A stretch of DNA of 64,000 nt from Varanus komodoensis. Lineage: Eukaryota > Chordata > Lepidosauria > Squamata > Varanidae. The position numbers were made by a program, and so were the translations under genes. The DNA is taken from contig NW_025336114.1 of NCBI RefSeq assembly GCF_004798865.1, positions 2,965,160-3,029,159 of the forward strand, given 5' to 3'. Positions within the stretch are counted from its first letter, which is position 1; each line of letters opens with the position of its first letter. Of this stretch, positions 9,780-22,674 are shown one piece after another. The notes under the pieces were generated by a model. It was not told the origin of the DNA and did not search any database. It worked only from the letters and a program-made list of their open reading frames with translations.

Positions 9780-12700
9780 CTAGGATTCAGAAAGGCAAAT
9801 GGTACAAGCATTACAAAAACTACACTTTTGGCAAGCTACTCTGTGCTATTCTACTCTGTCACTGCCATCTCTCTTGTTGCACAAGACTCACAGTATATAT
9901 GCTTCATCCATGCAATTTATTATATTTATATCCTAGTCTCACAAGAAAGCTGGGGGGGGGGACTACCAGCTATTTGTTTCCAGTTATTAAGCTCTTTATT
10001 TCAGTGCTCCCCAAATATTTTTGCACTTCCTCATTGCTTTAGCAGTTGGAAGTTTAACACACACTATATAAAATCAATTTCTTCTGGAATAAAAGTGTAC
10101 TGTAATGTCACTTTTACCACATCTAAAATAATCATGTGAGTCTCCTTATATTACTGATTTCAGAGATGCAATACTAGGGCAATGCTTATATCTGTAGCAT
10201 ATCCCAAAACGTATGAGGTGGATGAACCTCACATTTTCTCCCACATGTAGCAAATTACAAAGAGCTGTGATAGGTACCATTACAATTATGCATAGTGAAA
10301 TAACTTAAGAAAATGTATCCTGCCCTATCAATTTAGCTCTTACGGTACAAAAATCGTAGCAACAGCATAGCTAAAACCCACTAAGTAGAAATAGGTTAAA
10401 ACAGAAAAGTAACAAACACAAGCATCTTGTACTTTGTAGACCATTTGTCCAATATATGATTTTAGGGACTCTATAAATAATAAATCAATAAACAACAACT
10501 ACTACCTAGTATTAACATTGGAAATGGAACTTCATAAAGCTCTACTTATTCCTAAACATACAAGTTTGAAAAACAATGTGAGAAAGGTACCTGCATGCAC
10601 AAACAGGGATAATATGAAGCAGAATCAGTGCAAAATATTACAGCCCAAAAAGCTCTGAGCACATTAAATATCTAAAACAGTCATTACACATGCACTTGCA
10701 CACAAACCAAAGTCCAGCTTTTCCTGATCAAACCCGCAAGGCACCTTGGAAAGTCCTATTTATTGCATGTTGCAATACCTTCTTGTTCTATAAAAGCTGC
10801 CATTCCAAGGAAAAAAGGTTGTGTCCCAGCACTATTCACCCAGCCATTACCTGCTAGAATCTACCTTTATTCACCCTGAGCTCAGAGGAGGGAGGAGTTA
10901 GGGGATTTCCCTTCCACATCTGGAAAATGTTAGTTCATATGGATTTAAGCTGGAGAGGCCAAGGCTGCCATTGTCTCTCAGGAAAACTGTCCAAGAAGAA
11001 AAATAAGTGGATGACAGAATAATTTAATGCCTAGGGAATTTGTGGATTGTTTGGGAAAATGTTGAGTAAAAAGCCAGAACCCTACAGTCTGGTAGAGGCA
11101 AAGCACAGACTTCCTGAATAAATCTCTAACTTGGAAAAATTAAACTTGGTATTTTTTGAACAGTTCATCAAAGGAAGTGCCAGTGATGAAAGATTTGTAC
11201 AGGTGCTTACTTGAAAATTCCAGAGAAAACACCATTCTGGGAATTCCAGTAATGAAGTGCTATTTTCACAACACAACCATGATAAGTTAACATTTGAGCA
11301 CAGTTACAGCAAGAACAGAGCAATAGGCCTCACCCACAACAAATGTGCAATGATTTAAATGTTGGCATGAATTCTATATCTGTACAGTTATAAACATGCA
11401 GGACTCTCTTCAAATAACTGGTAACCTGTTCCAGGGTTCTAGACTGTGCAAAGAGACTCCCACAAGCATACAGTTGTACTAGCCTAGAATCCATCCCACT
11501 CATTCAGGTATGTCACCGTCCTTGCCCACCAAGGTTATACTGTGAGTACAGGGGTTGAGGTGCTTTATGTCAGGTAGTTAGCAATTCTGGAAATGTCTCA
11601 GATGGAGCAACTTCTCTAGGCACCCCACCCCAATGTTTGATTGATTGCACTCCAATTCAGGTTTCCAGGAGGTTGAAACAGTTTTGGTTGGGGGGGGGGG
11701 GAATGTAGTCAGGGACCGATTAGCTAGACTGGTTCCTTCTCCCTAGCTGGTACCCCCTTCAGTGTTCCATAGCACAAGAGGCCACAGAAGGATTCCACCT
11801 AGACCTCAAAGGAGCAATGGTCACCCTTCTTCATTCCTGGAAATCTTCCCTTTGGGGTATATTCCATAGAATACAAACAGAATGGTAAATCTTGAAACAG
11901 AAGCTCTTTATCCCTAGTCCACTGCACTGCTCACTTGCTCAAGCTTGCTTAAACCCTCTGAGACACATACTGCATTTTTAAACTCTATACTGTGCATTAA
12001 TAAGCAGAAGAGCTGTTTGGAAAGGTCCCTGGAAGGCTTGTCTTGTCTATGAATTAAAAACACCAGAAGTGGACCAGAAGTGCGTTTTCAGAACACAAGG
12101 TTTTTATATGGCTCCTAACATATTCCAACTCTTTAAGCATTTAGTCCTTCATAAAGCTCAGTAATTAAGGGAAGAGAAAGAGAGATTTTTAAAAATGTCC
12201 CCTAAGTCCAAAAGTAAGGGAGAAAAAAAAATCTCTTTTCAAACAGACCACCTGTTAGCCCTAACTCACATTAAACATCCATTAAAATATACATGTGCAT
12301 CCATTCAGAAGTATGCCCCTCTATGCTCAACAGGAATCTCAAGATAAATGACTCAATCCCAGACCCCAAACTCTGGGTCCCTACAATACCCCCTGCAAAA
12401 CACAAGCCCATGAGGGATGGTGCATGAGGAGATAACAGACAGAATTACCTGGTTTGCATGCTTGATACAGCCTACAGTGGCTTATTTATGTCATGTGAGC
12501 TGTGGTACTTGCTGGATGGAATTTGAATATACAACACCTGGTTACTGTTTGACAGGTCATGTGAATCTAGGTGACATAAGTTGCACAAGGGTTAAACAAC
12601 CCATCTCCTGTTGTTGGGAACTTAGCCTACTTTCTGGCATACTGGTTTTAAGTATGCACAAAGGGTGGTTTTTTGTTTTAACAGAGAATGGAAAGCTCCC

Positions 12701-14089
12701 TCTACTATAGTGCAAAGCAGTATAGTCTGGAAGGAAACTTTCATATGCTTGTTCTGCATGTTTGAGCTGGCTCTGAGATTATCTAGAATGAAGGACAGCA
12801 GATGTGGAGTAGCTGAAGGAAGTAAAATTCTGCTTCAACTCAAAGGGCAGACATGCTGGCCTTCTGAAAGAGTGTGGTTGTGATTCTATTACCTGTTCCT
12901 CAATAAACCTCACAAAAGAAAGGAAAGTTAATTCTGATCAGTATATACTAACCTCAAGGCAAGCCACAAGCGGAAACTGAGAAAAAAAAAGTTGTCTCTG
13001 AAAAAGCGCATGGCATGATGGGAAATGAGGAAGTCGGCTTTACAGTTTGAAGTATGTTTCTGGCTCATTCCAAAACTGAGTCAAGGAAATACGACTAAAG
13101 CACTGTCTACATAAACACTGTTCACCACTGGATTTATTTGTTTCCCTACAAAAAAGAGAGGCAGGAAGAAATTTCAGTTCTGCTGTTACACATTATTCAA
13201 TCACTGCCTCTTCTCAAAATCCATTAAGAAATATTATACAGTTTGTAGATATTTTTTGTTCAAAGTCCCTGTGGAACTTCAGGGATTTGAATTTTTCTCC
13301 TTTCAAGGAATATTACCTCATAAAAAGTGACCGTTATAAATTTAGTTCATTTCCTGTTTCCATAGCTGAGTGCGGGAGAAAAAACTCTGGTAAATCCCTC
13401 CCCAGAAAAGAAACTCTCTCCTAGGCACTTAGGACCTCCTTTTCCAGATGTCCAGTACAGTGTGATCATTCAGTTGCAACTGTCACGCCTGAGATTGCAT
13501 CAGCTATAGCTGAAAAATGCAGCTATTATTAACTCGCCAAAATGCCCTACACTGTTGTAGTATGCTTTCGAAAATTCACTAAACTAGACTGCCATCAGAA
13601 ATTCAAGAGAGGAGCAGAGGAAAGGTCTCCCTTGAAATAGATGGGAAAACAGTAAATGTGAACATTCACTCTCTTTCAGGTTTCTGAGTACAGCCTTCAC
13701 AGTGGGCTCAATGGAAGCTCTGTTCAGCAAAACAATGAATAATCTAGAACACTTCTGAGGTGTAATCTTCAGCATCCTTCCAAGGGTTCAGTAATCCAAA
13801 AGGCTTCAAATTGGAGACATATGAAGATAGGCACAGGCATTTATGTTGTTCCCAGCTTGGTGCTTTAATCCCGAGTGAGACATTTTGGAGATTCCTCTCA
13901 GAAGAAAATATGATGTGATGGGAAAGAACCCTTGCCTCCACCAAAACCATGTTGAGAGACATGCAACTAGTACTGCCCAGGCAACCCTTCCTAAAGTCTC
14001 CTTTAATCTACCATATTATATGACCAAGCATCCAAACATGAACACACATACACAAAAATATGAATTGTTACTTATTACAATTCGGTTTA

Positions 14090-14180
14090 AGAAGTTTTTA
14101 TACCACCTTACATGAATATTTATCCCAAAGTAGTGTACAAGACAGTAATAAAGATATATAATGGAACTCAGTAGTCAGGG
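14090..14180 (-). repeat. Possible LINE 3'-end remnant
   Basis: The plus strand reads 'gtttttataccacctta' and, 35 bases on, 'caaagtagtgtacaa'. This resembles the reverse complement of the 3' hairpin region of L2/CR1-type elements (cf. 'tttatgccgcccc...ggcggcttacaa'). It is short and very diverged, so only tentative. Confidence 0.3.
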
Positions 14181-16051
14181 GATGACACTTTTGCAAAGCG
14201 AGACTACAACCCCCTTCTAACTTCAAGTACATATACAGCTTATGTCTCCCATATACTTGTTTGGGCTTCCATCTCTTTCTGTACACACTGATTAAAAAAC
14301 AAATCTTTTAAAAGATCACTTTAAAATATGCAGTTCAGGATATTGCACAAAGCATTTAAATTGAGTTCAATTTTATGCATTGAAAAAAATAATTTTGGTC
14401 AAAGGGTACAACTTGACATTTGGGGCACAGAAATCCCAAACCTCTCCAAGAGGAAATCTAATTTGCAGGCTGAGTCATAATATTTTACTTGTCTACAACA
14501 ACCACAAAAGCTTCAGCCTGGCACTACCTATCACACAAATAGCAACCAAGGATTCTCACACCCTGGTACAGTTATTTTAATTTCAAAGAAATCATAAACT
14601 ACAATACAAAATGCCAAAAGAGGTGGGCAGGAAAGCCAAGTATTCTCAGGAAGTGTGAGGCAATTCAGAATTCAAAACAAAACAAATTCAAATCAGTGCA
14701 CAGCCTTTTTCCTACTCCTCTGTGCGTAATTGTTTTCTTTCTTCAATAACAGAAGTGACAGGGAGGGAAAACACTGATCATTCCTGATCTGCCCTGATTA
14801 GTTCCTCCCTTCAAATGTTCAGACAGTACTTTTGTAACTGTCCAAATGGAGCATCTTCACAACTGTTTCATATACTACAACATTCCTATATGGAAAGCAT
14901 TTCACTTGGATTGACTAGTAATTGAGCATTATTTAAAACAAATATACAGACATACTCACACAGAGTTGACAACTGTGGTCCCAATACATGGGATGAAGGA
15001 TAATGCTTATGACCCTCTTATCATTTATGGTACATAAAACTGTAGCATATATCACAGAGAGACCATCCCTAGTTCCACCACATCCCACTGATTATTTGTT
15101 ACTGCAATAAAGCTACTACTGCTCCAATACCTTCTGCACTATAAGCAAGTGGGTTGACATCTTCCCAAGGTCATAAAATATGAACCTATCTACAAAGCTA
15201 TTTAACCAGTCAAAATCAGGAAGGTGCTAGCACCTTCAATAAAATTATACATATATTCCCCAGCTATAGATCTAACAAATAGTTGAATGCAGAACATACC
15301 ACCAATTTTAGCTTCACTGCTGACTTAAGAGAGGAACATAAACTCAATTTAAAAATGGCCAATGAAATGCTACAGACTGGAATTTGCACTAGCCCTGATT
15401 TTGCTCTGCCACCAGTTATTTCCTTTGCTTCACTGCTTCCTTCTAATGCCACCCTTTGGCATTGTTGCAGGGAATTTGAATATTGCATTCCAGATGTTGG
15501 GTCACCCAATTTGCTGCTGAGCACTTAACCTCCACAATGCAAGAGTTAAACCCACACATCATTAAAAGATTTTGCCAGCCTCCTGCTCTACTTGATTAAA
15601 ATGTGGACATTAGTGTTTCTTATAAAAAGAGGAATTTCACAAGTAACAAAAGTTTTGTTACTGTATGGTTTCAACATCAGCTTTGATCTTTTGCATCAAT
15701 GTACCAAACTGTACTTAAAAGCATATAGAAGATGATACCCCTTCCACTTGTTAGCAAGTGAAAGAAACAAAAAACACTCATTTGGCAGGGCATGTTACAA
15801 CTGGTAAATATGCTGAAGCGGGTGGGTATGCTGGGACATATGAAAATATACAGGACTGTAACCTATTCCTAACAAGCAATTTAATTACTACAGCACACAC
15901 CTCTGCTTGAACGGCAAGAACTGACGTGTAAGCTTACACTAAGTAAGGCAGAGCACGCTGTCCTGCTTGCCCACCAAAACAAAGCACAAACCAAGCTTCG
16001 TTCACCCCACATATTTGTAGGATGGCGTCACCTCCCAGGTATTTATGATGT

Positions 16052-16258
16052 GAGACCCAATGTGGTGTAGTGGTTAAAGTGGTGTGGGATTTGGGAAATC
16101 TGGGTTCTAATTTCTATTCACCCATGAAACTCACAGATCAGTTTAGGCCAGCCTAACATGATACACAAGGTTGTTGTGAAGATAAAATGGAGAGGATCAC
16201 TATGTAAGCTGTCCTGGATCCCTTAAAAGAGGGAAATATATAGGATATAAATGAATTT
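16052..16258 (+). repeat. Squamate tRNA-derived SINE, well preserved
   Basis: Head 'gtggtgtagtggttaaagtg', B-box-like 'tgggttctaatttc', then 'ggccagcctaacatgatac', 'aaggttgttgtgaagataaa', 'gtaagctgtcctggatccc' and a tail 'ggatataaatgaat'. This is the least decayed SINE of its type here. It lies in a plain intron. Confidence 0.85.
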
Positions 16259-16599
16259 GTATGTGTGCATGTATGCACACATATTGAAAAAAAGTTCCTG
16301 GTATAGCTTTCCTGCCCAAGAAGGCAGTGTTCAGGGTAGTGTGTAAGGTTCCCCATGCCAGGTTAGGGTTACAATAGGTAAACAAATTTAGTCCAGAAAA
16401 CTACATTCCAATGAGCTTTTTGTGGAAAACCCATTTCCCAAAATGTGTTCCTTGGGGGAAGGAGGATACATGACTGCCAGTCTGAATGTACAGCAGAAAT
16501 TACCGTGTAGCATTGTCAGACTTCTGGACCATCTAGCCCTCTATTATATGCAGAAACAAAAGTCAGTTTCCAGGTTTGAGGCTACAATAGTTTTTTTTA

Positions 16600-16677
16600 T
16601 AGAAAGTGCCAGAGATTGAACCTGTGCCATTTTCCAAGCGAGGCAAGTTGGTCTACCACTAAACTACAAGTCCTGCC
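16600..16677 (-). repeat. tRNA-derived SINE head fragment
   Basis: The plus strand reads 'gccagagattgaacctgtgc' and ends 'ggtctaccactaaactacaa', the reverse complement of a tRNA-like B box and A box with the 'gtggtagacc' arm. It is not a functional tRNA gene because the acceptor stem and 3' half do not pair well. Confidence 0.6.
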
Positions 16678-16808
16678 TTGATGAGTTTAAGAAAATGGGA
16701 GGGCAGCAATCAAGTATTGGGTTAAACAACTTGATTTCTGACCCAGTAACTATCAGTGTGCCTTTAAGCTAAGGCACTTGTGGGAAACCTGTTGCACTGA
16801 ATATGCAC

Positions 16809-16871
16809 CTGGGCAGATGACTTCTTGTCTGTCTTCCCAAGAGAACGTGATGATCTTTTCTTCAAAGAATT
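16809..16871 (-). CDS. MTCL1: MTCL1 small coding exon (NSLKKRSS...KKSSAQ)
   Basis: 63 nt, 21 codons, phase 0. Acceptor TTCTTTCAG before AAT TCT TTG; donor CCCAG then GTGCAT, a weak variant of GTRAGT. The peptide NSLKKRSSRSLGKTDKKSSA plus Q matches the mammalian HSLKKRGTRSLGKADKKTLVQ segment, between the exons ending DKLRE and beginning EDNADLK. It is very basic and Ser-rich between two acidic coiled coils. Its 63-nt length and weak donor make it a plausible cassette exon. Confidence 0.92.
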
Positions 16872-17790
16872 CTGAAAGAGAAGAAAGAATGGATTAATGC
16901 AAATGGTAGCTGAGCACTATTAACTAGCATCAATTTCTTAACCAAATTCTCCTTCTTTTGCATAAACTGGGTATCAGCCATCAAACATACCCCACCTCAG
17001 ATGAAACTGGCAATGTTGGGATCACTTTAGCCAGTATGGCTCCCCGACCCCTACAATAAGCTTGTGTTAGCTGTCCAGTGCAATTGCACATACCAAAACT
17101 TGTCTAAGATTGACCTTGTCGGTTTCATGAGACTCAAGAGAGTGGGGAAATGAAGCAAAACAACCTGAGTGAAAGTGAGGTTTTTCCTGGCCTTTTCACA
17201 TTCACCAGAACTCAGGCAAGTGGAGGTAATTGTAGTGGAGCAGAAAGGCTGGTAATGCAGTACATGGCCAGTTATCAATTACCACAGTTCAAATCTACTT
17301 TTCCGGCAGTGTTCATTAGCATCTGCAGTAAGCAAGTGCAGTGTATGTGCACTGATATCTGATGTAGAAAAGGCATTAACTTGTGATCAGTGGCACTTGT
17401 TATTAATTCAAGCAAGGGAATATTCCCAAACAATCATTAAAGTCCTTGAAACATCTCTGTATGATTCTGCCTGAAAACTGTTGTGTTGAACAAATCACAC
17501 TCCCTGAATGTAAGAGCAAAAATACAGCACAAGTAAATGACTCCAACCCCCTAGAAAAACCAGGACATTAGAAAAACCTCTCTGTGGAATTCTGCACAGC
17601 TCCGTAACTAAGGGGTACTCTCTGACTTTCAAGCAGCAATAGAAATATATCCTACAGAGAGTGAGTGAGGGAAAGGGAGAGGGGGAGACAGAGTAACAGG
17701 GACAGAGAGACAAGACAAGTACTGTGTAGAAAATATGGTGTCACATAGGAGAAATCAGAAGCTGGGCTTTCTTTATAAAAAATATATGAT

Positions 17791-18003
17791 CTGGCCAGGG
17801 CAACTTCTTCTTCCTTCTCTTTTCTCCTCCTATATTCTTTATTTACTTATTTTATACTGTTAATTTTAATTTTATATTATTGTATCTCAGTGTATTTTTT
17901 GTATTTTTGTATTTAGTGGTAATTTATTATGTTCTATTGTATTCAATGTATCTTATTGTGTTGTAAGCCGCCCCGAGGCTTCAGCAAGGGGCGGCATAGA
18001 AAT

Positions 18004-18045
<42 letters not shown>

Positions 18046-18046
18046 T
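17791..18046 (+). repeat. L2 LINE 3' end with (TAA)n tail
   Basis: T-rich 3' UTR followed by 'ttgtaagccgccccgaggct', then 'ggggcggcatagaaatg' and about a dozen TAA repeats. The 8-bp stem gccgcccc/ggggcggc at 17967-17995 is the same hairpin found at the 3' end of the intact L2 at 27666-27696. It is therefore a 5'-truncated copy of a related L2. Confidence 0.85.
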
Positions 18047-19004
18047 AAAGAGCTGGAACGCTTTGTAGCTCCTTGATAATTCAGGCACAATTGTGCCCAT
18101 GTGTTTTCATGTTGGAGAAAAGAATAACTCAGTGCAAGGCCTGATAAAAGAAATTACATCTTAATCACTTTTGCTGTAGCTGTACAGATGAACCTTTGCA
18201 AGGTTTAGACAAAAAACAAAACAAAGTAAAACCAAACCTGAATTCTTTAAAGCAGGCTGATTATTACATTCTTTCCCTTTTGAAGTTACAAGGCTCCCTA
18301 TACAGACCAGAGTTGTTGTTTTTTACTCCCACATTTGCACATTAAAATGTTTTGAAAGAATTTTAACATTCCAGGAGCTAATGATAAGCAAGCAGCTTAA
18401 AAGCCATGTCTGTGTAAAGTGCCAATTCATGCAGCACTCCTCCATGAAGGCATCTTCCATTTTCCACCTCAAAAAAAGAAGGAAGATTTAAATGGAACCT
18501 GTGCTTACTGATAATTGGGGGAGACATTGTGTGACACTTGTCTGCTCAAAAACTGAAAAATAATCAAAGGTTTCTAAAGCAGAATTATGTACAGAAGACA
18601 GGGAGAGATCAGGGGAATTCATATCTAGTGAACAAAGCAAATTTGTAACATTTAAATGTTTCTGTGTTTTGTTCTTCCAACAAAACCATACTGATAGTAA
18701 GAAGTATGCAGAGACTCTCTTCATTCTCCCAATAGGGTGTAGAACAGATCCTGTGGGAGGCGAGCACCGAAGGCATCAAATTAGAACAAAACAGCTGTGT
18801 TTGCATTATGTTGTAAAGAAAACTGACAACTCCCAGTAATGAAAGCTATCATTATTCTGAACCAAGCAAACAGCAAGGGGCTCCTGGTTGTTGATTGTTC
18901 TGAATTATCCCTATATGCATGTATTAATAACCCTCTGAAATGAGCATTCTGAGAAGATACAGTTTATATTAACGCAGGTGAAACCAGACCAACTACTCAG
19001 AACA

Positions 19005-19560
19005 TCAGAACATTAAGACCCCTGTTGGATCAAGCCAAAGGCCTATCTAGTCCAGCAACCTGCTTTGATTCTTACATACAAGATGTCCATGGAAAGCCCA
19101 CAAGCAGGATGTGCTAACTGCTCGTGTTCCCCAGTAACTGGCATACTCAGACTCTTTAGTACTAGGGATCATGGAGAGCCACCGTGCCTATTCATGGAGG
19201 ATGAAGATCCTCTTTTAAAGCCATCCAAGTTGGCAGCCATCCTTCCCTCTTGCAGCATTATAGTCCATAGTTCAACTATGTGCTGTATAAAGGAGTACAT
19301 CAGTTTGTGTGTCCTGAATCTTCTATGGTTTAGTTTCATTGAATGACCACATCAGGGTCTAGCGTTATGAGAAAAATACCTTTCACACCTTTATTTTTTC
19401 CACACCATGCACATCTTTTATGCATCTCTACCACCATTCTCCATTCAACTTTTTAAAAGCTAAATGGTCCAAACATTTTAACTATTCCTTATAGGAGATC
19501 TATTCACACCCCTGATAATTTTGCTTGTCTCTTTCTGCAAGTTTCCCAGCACTACATATA
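19005..19560 (-). repeat. CR1 LINE 3' region, minus orientation
   Basis: The plus strand shows 'tgttggatcaagccaaaggc', 'ctatctagtccagcaacctg', 'agccatccaagttggcagcc', 'agttcaactatgtgctgtat' and 'ccacaccatgcacatctttt' in the order of the reverse-complemented CR1 3' region known from birds and reptiles. It is diverged and truncated. It is interrupted on neither side by other repeats. Confidence 0.75.
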
Positions 19561-19936
19561 ACTGATTAATGACATCCTGTCAATAGGAAGAGGGGAAAAG
19601 GGGGACCAAGTGGTTTTTATGGTGCTCTCCAAGGCGACTGATTTGCCAGGGCAGGAAACAGGATACTGAACTAAATGGAACACTGGTCTGATCCAACAGG
19701 TTTCTTCTTACATTTTTACAACATACAACACAGACTGTCAGCAGCTCTAACTTAACTTTGGGAGTTTCTCCACCTCCTTGTACACCTCTACTCTCCTCTT
19801 TTTAGGTATTTCCACAAGAAAAACTGATTTACCCTATTCTTTGGAACATAGCACTTCTATACATTTCATCCAAATCATAACTTTTAAACTAAACATAGCA
19901 AATATTATAGCTTTTTCATTAGATTTACAAACACAG

Positions 19937-20036
19937 NNNNNNNNNNNNNNNNNNNNNNNNNNNNNNNNNNNNNNNNNNNNNNNNNNNNNNNNNNNNNNNN
20001 NNNNNNNNNNNNNNNNNNNNNNNNNNNNNNNNNNNN
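19937..20036. other. Assembly gap (100 N)
   Basis: Exactly 100 N, placeholder length. It lies within a large MTCL1 intron where no coding segment is missing. Confidence 0.99.
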
Positions 20037-20989
20037 CTGCAGCTTTTCACAGTGGTTTGGCAAACTGAGGAAACAAGCTGCAGGTCTGACAAAAGGTTAT
20101 GGTATAGAGAGCAGCACACAAATAGTGCCGGCTTGACCCCGGCTCCAGTAGAAATCCAACACATTTGTACCACAACAGTAAATGATCCTTGATGATGTGG
20201 CTGAGCCAGCTATTCCAGCTCCCACCCTCCACAGAAGCCAAAAAAAGAACATGCCAAGGATCTGAGTTTTGCCAGCATGAAGAACACCATGCACTGCAAG
20301 TAGCTTGTGAGCTGGGGGATGGAAGCAAGCTGGCTCAGTGTGTTGGAGAGACCAACTATAGAAGCCCAGTCTGCAACAGTCCACAATTCCTTGTCCTGCT
20401 TTACTACATCCAGCCTCCTATAGGGCTTTGCAGCTAATGCCAGTACCCTCCATGCAGGGCTGGAGAGGTCTTCTGCAATTGCATGATTATGTTGCAACTG
20501 CGCATCTGTCAGAGCCTTCTGGGTGTGGGGGGAGATCAATTTTGCTATCACCCAAGAGTCTGAATTCTTAACCTTTAAAAGCAGAAGAACATGGGGCATG
20601 ATCTGTGCTAAAAAATCAAAGGGCAGAAGAGTCTGGAGGATTCCTAATTGTCAGGAGGTGAGACTTTGGTGCCGAGCACAGCACAACTCTTAAGCCATCA
20701 CTATTGCTACCAGAAGCAGAATTGTGCAAATGAGTGATCACAGGCAGGTGCGGAAGAATGCAAAATAGTGTCATGCTGTAGGCTGACACTTTCCTTGGAG
20801 CAGGATATGGATCACCATGACAAACAAATTCAAGCCATTTAACAAAAAATCACACGTGTTAGCACTGCACATAAGCTGACAAAAACTAGCTGAGGGTGTA
20901 CACACCACAAAACTTGTGCAGTGGTACCGAAAAGGAAAATGCATCTGCCTATTCCCAGAGAAATTTCCTGTCAATGGACATGCCTCACC

Positions 20990-21500
20990 AGCAGTACAGG
21001 ACAACAGTACATTGCCTAATTGATTGCCGCCAGCATCAGACACTGGATTGGGCTTGTTTATTACTGCTTGCCTCCCCTACTGTTTCCAATGTGTTTCTGT
21101 GCTGTGGTTTATTCACATGACAAAAGCTAACAAATGTGATTAGGTTTGACCGCTACTATACTGACATTACTAGATTTACACATAAGATCTCTTTCACGCA
21201 CACACATAGCTCATACATGGCTCAGGCATAAACAAGCCCTTCTGAATTCTTCCCTGTAGGACAAATGAAGCCACAGGTGCAAATGGGCAAGAGCGTGACA
21301 ATTAATTGGCCTTTCCAGTACTTATCCAATTATCGGAGATGCTCCCTCCAGCTGGAGCATAATCAGCACATAATCCCTTTAGGAATAAGCCCGCCCCCTC
21401 CATGCATTTTTCAGAGCCTTCCAGGGATGGATGGGTGCCTGTGTGTGCGCCTGTTAACAGATAATAGCAAAGAATATTGAGAAGTACTAATTAAACAGAC
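20990..21500. promoter_or_regulatory. Candidate intronic regulatory block
   Basis: Repeat-free stretch unusually dense in binding-site-like motifs. There is a 10-bp palindrome CAATTAATTG at 21299-21308 (homeodomain type), CCAATTATCGG nearby, and a 12-bp perfect palindrome CTCCAGCTGGAG at 21346-21357 enclosing an E-box. GATAATAGC and CTAATTAAAC follow. No ORF or transposon explains it. Its function is inferred from motif density only; conservation was not tested. Confidence 0.3.
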
Positions 21501-22448
21501 AGCTAAATTATTGAACTTGTACTACAAGCCAACAGACCCAAGATCGAAAGATCTCGAGGGGCTCTATCTTTCACAGCAATGTTTAAGATATGCATGTAGT
21601 CCAGGTTCACACAAAGAACAGTTTCATAAAAGCACAAGCTAACTACTTCTTTAGAGCAGCCTAGAACAGTACCATATTTGGGAACATTGCCAAGGAGGGT
21701 GATATAAATAAGTTGGCTCAAAGGTGTGAATTCCCCTCAGGATGCCAGCTGGATTTCATGGCCTAGCATCACCCAAATATTTCTACTCCCTGAAAGGAAA
21801 AAAGTTAAGAATTCCATGCAGAGTTCCTAGAAGAGGGAGCCTCCATGCTTCCATCCATCCACACCTAAAGAAAAAGGTTTCCTTGCCTGCCCATCATATA
21901 GAGGAAGTAGCAGAGTTGCAAAGACATCTAAGATCCAGTTTTAAACGTAACACCAAATCATGTGAGCGGAAGCAAGTGAACACACTGCTGCCAGAACCTT
22001 CCTCACTACCACCTGACAACTTACTATTATTCCACTCATAAATGCTTAGCATGACATCCAAACCCCAAATACTCTGGGCTATCTAGGGGATAAAGAACCT
22101 GGAAATAATCCATGGTTTGCTGTTGTGTTGTAGTCCAACACATGGGGGGAGGGGCAAATTAGGAAAGACCATTGTATGTCATATGAACATATACAAACAT
22201 GTGTCATCTCTCATACCAAATCAGGATAGCTGCAACATGCTGAGAATTGCAGATATCTGTGTGTTTGTTTGTTTAAATGGCCATGGGTTTGCACAGTAAT
22301 ACCTTGCCCTCCTTCCATGAGGGAATCCAAGATAACATAAACAGGATCCCAGGATCCCACCCAGTACATTGAAAAGGCCTAGACCTGCTTGGCTTTGGGA
22401 AACTTGTTAAATTGGGTGCCTTTAGCTCAGACTCTGGAATGATTCTAT

Positions 22449-22530
22449 ATGAGAGCTGTGTGTGTGTGTGTGTGTGTGCGTGTGTGTGTGGGGGGGGGAG
22501 GAAGGGAGGGAGGAAGGGAGGGGGGGTTCC
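22449..22530. repeat. (TG)n / G-rich / (GGAAGG)n compound simple repeat
   Basis: A run of about 13 GT units with one C interruption, then nine Gs, then GGAAGGGAGG-type purine repeats. A plain compound microsatellite; the purine run on one strand could favour non-B DNA. Confidence 0.9.
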
Positions 22531-22674
22531 TTTCGGTCAGGAAGCTCAAAAAAAACTGCTCTGGAGACCAAATAGACAACCCATGGAGACAGCAGTGCAG
22601 CTCCTAGCTCTCAATCTCTTTATGATTTAGAAAAGGGAAGAGACAGGAAGAAACTGGGTAGAGGGAAGAGACTT

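Larger units (their letters stand above)
9780..16808 (-). other. MTCL1 intron (9780-16808)
   Basis: Seven-kilobase intron between exons 16809-16871 and 8547-9779. It is mostly unique AT-rich sequence. It has G homopolymers near 9952-9961 and 11691-11701, a possible LINE 3' remnant near 14090-14180, a good SINE at 16052-16258, and a SINE fragment at 16600-16677. I see no further exon. Confidence 0.7.

Noticed and set aside
9747-10139. 130-codon plus-strand ORF
   Set aside because: It overlaps the MTCL1 exon border on the opposite strand and shows no family similarity.
16600-16677. Possible tRNA gene
   Set aside because: Only A- and B-box-like parts remain and the stems do not pair; it is a SINE head.
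20037-20600. Processed pseudogene suggested by a long open frame beside the gap
   Set aside because: No poly(A) tail, no recognised parent protein, and no target duplication were visible.
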